The notes under the pieces were generated by a model. That model did no database searches. It was not told where the DNA came from and worked only from the letters and a program-made list of their open reading frames with translations. From positions 124,001 to 188,000 of the forward strand of contig RCSZ01000004.1 in assembly GCA_014898425.1 (NCBI GenBank): a stretch of 64,000 nucleotides of DNA, given 5' to 3'. Position 1 is the first letter of the stretch, and each line of letters opens with the position of its first letter. Both the position numbers and the translations under genes were made by a program. The stretch is from Botryotinia globosa. Taxonomy: Eukaryota; Ascomycota; Leotiomycetes; Helotiales; Sclerotiniaceae. Shown one piece after another: positions 61,815 to 64,000 of this stretch.

Positions 61815-64000
61815 ATGCCGTAAGTACTTGAATTCACAACATAACTGTCACACTGATAGTTGCGACATAATTAGCGGTCTGGCTTCACGTATGCTAACTC
61901 CTCTGTCTCCAATAGTCTTCGTACAAGAGGTCCAACAACTCGAATAACCATCGATTCCCCTAATACCCAGAGTCCATATACTACTCCATCACACTCTACT
62001 TCAAATTCTAGATCCAATTCATTCTCCGAGGGATCGTCGGGTCACATTCGCTCAGACGATAGTCACGAATTTTCAGACAATTCCCAAGACGACTCATTTG
62101 ATTATTCAGACGGTATCGAACCCTCTGAATCTGCTTCACGGCCACGCGCACAAGCAAGATACATAGATAGAGGGCAAATTAGCTCTCGAGAACATAGCAC
62201 AGGCCGACCAGCTCCCAGTGAACGTGCACACTCAAATTACGATCGCCCCGCACGCCGTCATACTCCGGCCGCTGAACGAAATCACCGCCCGTCTGCTTCT
62301 AGAGTGCACCGGCACACAGCACCGGGACCAGTAACCACCGTGGAGCAACTAGATGATTACCCAGGCTATGGCCGAGGCTATCCTGCTCAGCAAACCGCTC
62401 CGTATGGTGGTAGAGTAGCGCCTCCGCCTGGATATGCCTCAAATGGATACCCCGCTAGTGCAAGTACCCAATATGCGCCACCTTTTGGCAACCCCGCTGT
62501 TGCTCCTCCCCCAGGGCCTGGTCCAGGAGCTTTAACACATTATGGTGGCGGATACCCCCAACAACAATATAACCAAAGTTCAAATCCATTTGCACCACAA
62601 AACCAGACTTCATTTGCACCGCAACCATCCCCAAGTCCAGGCGGAGCCAGCTATTTCAACAGCCATAGCAGACACGATCCAATGGCATCTAGACATGATC
62701 CAATGGCATCTAGACACGATCCAATGGTATCTAGACATGATCCAATGGCATCTAGACACGATCCAATGGCATCTAGGCATGATCCTATGGCATCCAGGCA
62801 TGATCCAATGGCAGGGCACAGTGGGCATAACACTCCTTCCGGATATCCTGGCCATCCTAATCAAGAGCTTATGCACTATGCACCCCAGCAAGGCTACCCC
62901 GGTAATCAGCCTTACGGTGGGGGTCAAGGCTATCCAGGGTACCCAGGATACATGCCTCCTGCTATGTCTCCAGGAATGACTCCAGGTATGCAGGCATTGC
63001 AACATGGACATCACGGACAACAACTTGGTCAACATGGACAGCAAAATATGGCAATGGCTCCAGCAGGGATGCAATATTTCCCTCCTCAATTCTCCCCACC
63101 AGCTCCTGAGCCAGCTCCAGCTGCCTCGCCAGTACCAGTAATTGATATTGAATTGGAGAAGAAAATGGTGTTGATGGAGGAACAGATGAAAAACGCCAAG
63201 ATGGAGTCTGATCGGGCTAAAGAGCAAGCAGAGGCCGCTCAAAAAGCATCTGAAGCTGCACAGAAGGCCTTGGCCGACAAGGAGGCACGAGAACTCAAAG
63301 AGAAATTGGACGCTGAAGAAGCTGCTGCTGCTGCACAAAAGCTAGCAGACGAGAGGGCCGAGTGGGCAAGGAAAGCTAATGAAGCACAAGCCGCTATCGA
63401 GAAGAGGGCCGCCGAGAAACAAGCCGAGTTAGAAAAGAGGGCTGCAGATATGGAGGCTGATTTGAAAAAGAAGGCCGCTGAAGCTGAAGCCGATTTGAAG
63501 AAACGAATGGAAGAAGCTCAAACCTTACTAGCGGCTAAACTTGCACAAGAAGCAAAAGCCGAGAAAGAGGCCGCTGATGCCGCTGCTCAAGCTGCTTTGA
63601 AGGCCGAGTGGGAGAAGAAGGCATCAGAAGCACAAGCAGATTTAATGAAGAAAGCCGCGACAATGGAAGCAGATCTCAAAAAGATGGCTGCCGATAATGA
63701 AGCTGATTTGAAGAAGAAAATGGAAGAGGCACAATCAGCATTGGCGGCCAAATTAGCGAAAGAAGCTAAGGATGCCGCAGACGCTGCGGAAGCCGCACAA
63801 GCCGCTGCTATCAAAGCTGAATGGGAAGCTAAAATCGAGGCTGAGAAACAATTGGCATTGGCAAAGGGCGCCGCAGATGCATTGAAAGCTAAGGAAGACG
63901 AAGCAAAAGCTAGAGCAGCCGAAGAGGAAGAAGCAAAGAAAAAAGCGGATGAGTTAGCCGCAGCCATCGCTGCTGCGACCGCCGCTGCGACTGCGGCTGC
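61815..64000 (+). CDS. large coiled-coil protein with Pro/Gly/Gln-rich N-terminus, 5' part (runs off right edge)
   Basis: Exon 1 is only ATGCC (61815-61819), followed by consensus gtaagt. Exon 2 starts at 61916 after ...ccaatag and stays open to the window end (over 690 codons), with no stop. The protein begins MPLRTRGPTTRITIDSPNTQ. A Ser/Asp-rich segment follows, then a Tyr/Gly/Pro/Gln-rich region (about 150-400) with a heptapeptide repeat. From about residue 420 there is a very long Ala/Glu/Lys-rich helix (EKKMVLMEEQMKNAKMESDR onward) expected to be a coiled coil or single alpha-helix. I do not know the function. Some fungal proteins of this layout carry a ubiquitin-like domain further on, which cannot be seen here. 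The 242-codon antisense frame is a shadow. Confidence 0.82.
62668..62811 (+). repeat. 21-bp coding minisatellite (SRHDPMA repeat)
   Basis: About seven in-frame 21-bp units encode SRHDPMA (one SRHDPMV) within the N-terminal region of the coiled-coil protein gene. Units differ by only a few bases, so expansion is recent. Confidence 0.92.

Noticed and set aside
62610..63338. 242-codon minus-strand frame with repeated HWIVSRC-type units
   Set aside because: Antisense shadow of the 21-bp coding minisatellite and adjacent coiled-coil gene, which is open over 2 kb on the plus strand.
1..64000. tRNA, rRNA, CRISPR arrays or a secondary-metabolite cluster
   Set aside because: Scanning by eye for T-loop-like GTTCRANNC with paired stems, rRNA cores, regularly spaced repeats and PKS/NRPS/P450 motifs gave nothing supportable.

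Overview
The window looks like nuclear DNA of a filamentous ascomycete. The genes have short introns with GTAWGT-type donors and nearby CAG/TAG acceptors. The recognisable proteins are fungal (GT90/CAP10, DASH subunit Spc34, TAF12, Rpn3, Sas2-type MYST acetyltransferase, AP-3 delta, EMC2, Ysy6/RAMP4). One long AT-rich block carries the transition-mutation signature of RIP. The overall style fits Leotiomycetes, possibly Sclerotiniaceae; that placement is inference from gene style, not from a marker gene.

Layout. 1-1172: 5' half of a GT90-like glycosyltransferase on the minus strand, running off the left edge. 1173-3691: AT-rich, repeat-laden non-coding DNA. 3692-14402: one RIP-degraded Gypsy LTR retrotransposon with two 240-bp LTRs at an exact offset of 10,471 bp; coding remnants lie on the minus strand. 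14403-19376: gene-poor, with tandem repeats and a foldback TIR element (15620-16440). 19377-20361: HpcH/HpaI-type aldolase. 20362-25016: gene-poor. 25017-25814: SPC34. 27884-28816: a disordered protein behind a long leader that contains an upstream ORF. 29854-31157: nested transposons (second TIR element copy, a 140-bp insertion, a pogo-like MITE).

32208-42365 is a gene-dense housekeeping block on the plus strand: TAF12, RPN3, SAS2 and a small conserved protein. 42366-50174 is gene-poor, with one likely broken gene and a dispersed repeated motif that I cannot explain. 50175-64000 is again gene-dense: YSY6/RAMP4 (+), a lysine-rich nucleolar-type protein with a SMAP-like C-terminus (-), AP-3 delta (-), EMC2 (+, sharing a promoter region of about 430 bp with AP-3 delta), and the 5' part of a large coiled-coil protein that runs off the right edge with no stop.

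The genes are mostly independent housekeeping functions: transcription and chromatin (TAF12, Sas2), proteasome (Rpn3), kinetochore (Spc34), ER membrane biogenesis (EMC2, Ysy6), vesicle traffic (AP-3). I see no biosynthetic cluster, no CRISPR and no tRNA or rRNA gene. Exon boundaries were placed by eye from splice signals, reading-frame continuity and family conservation. No database search was possible.
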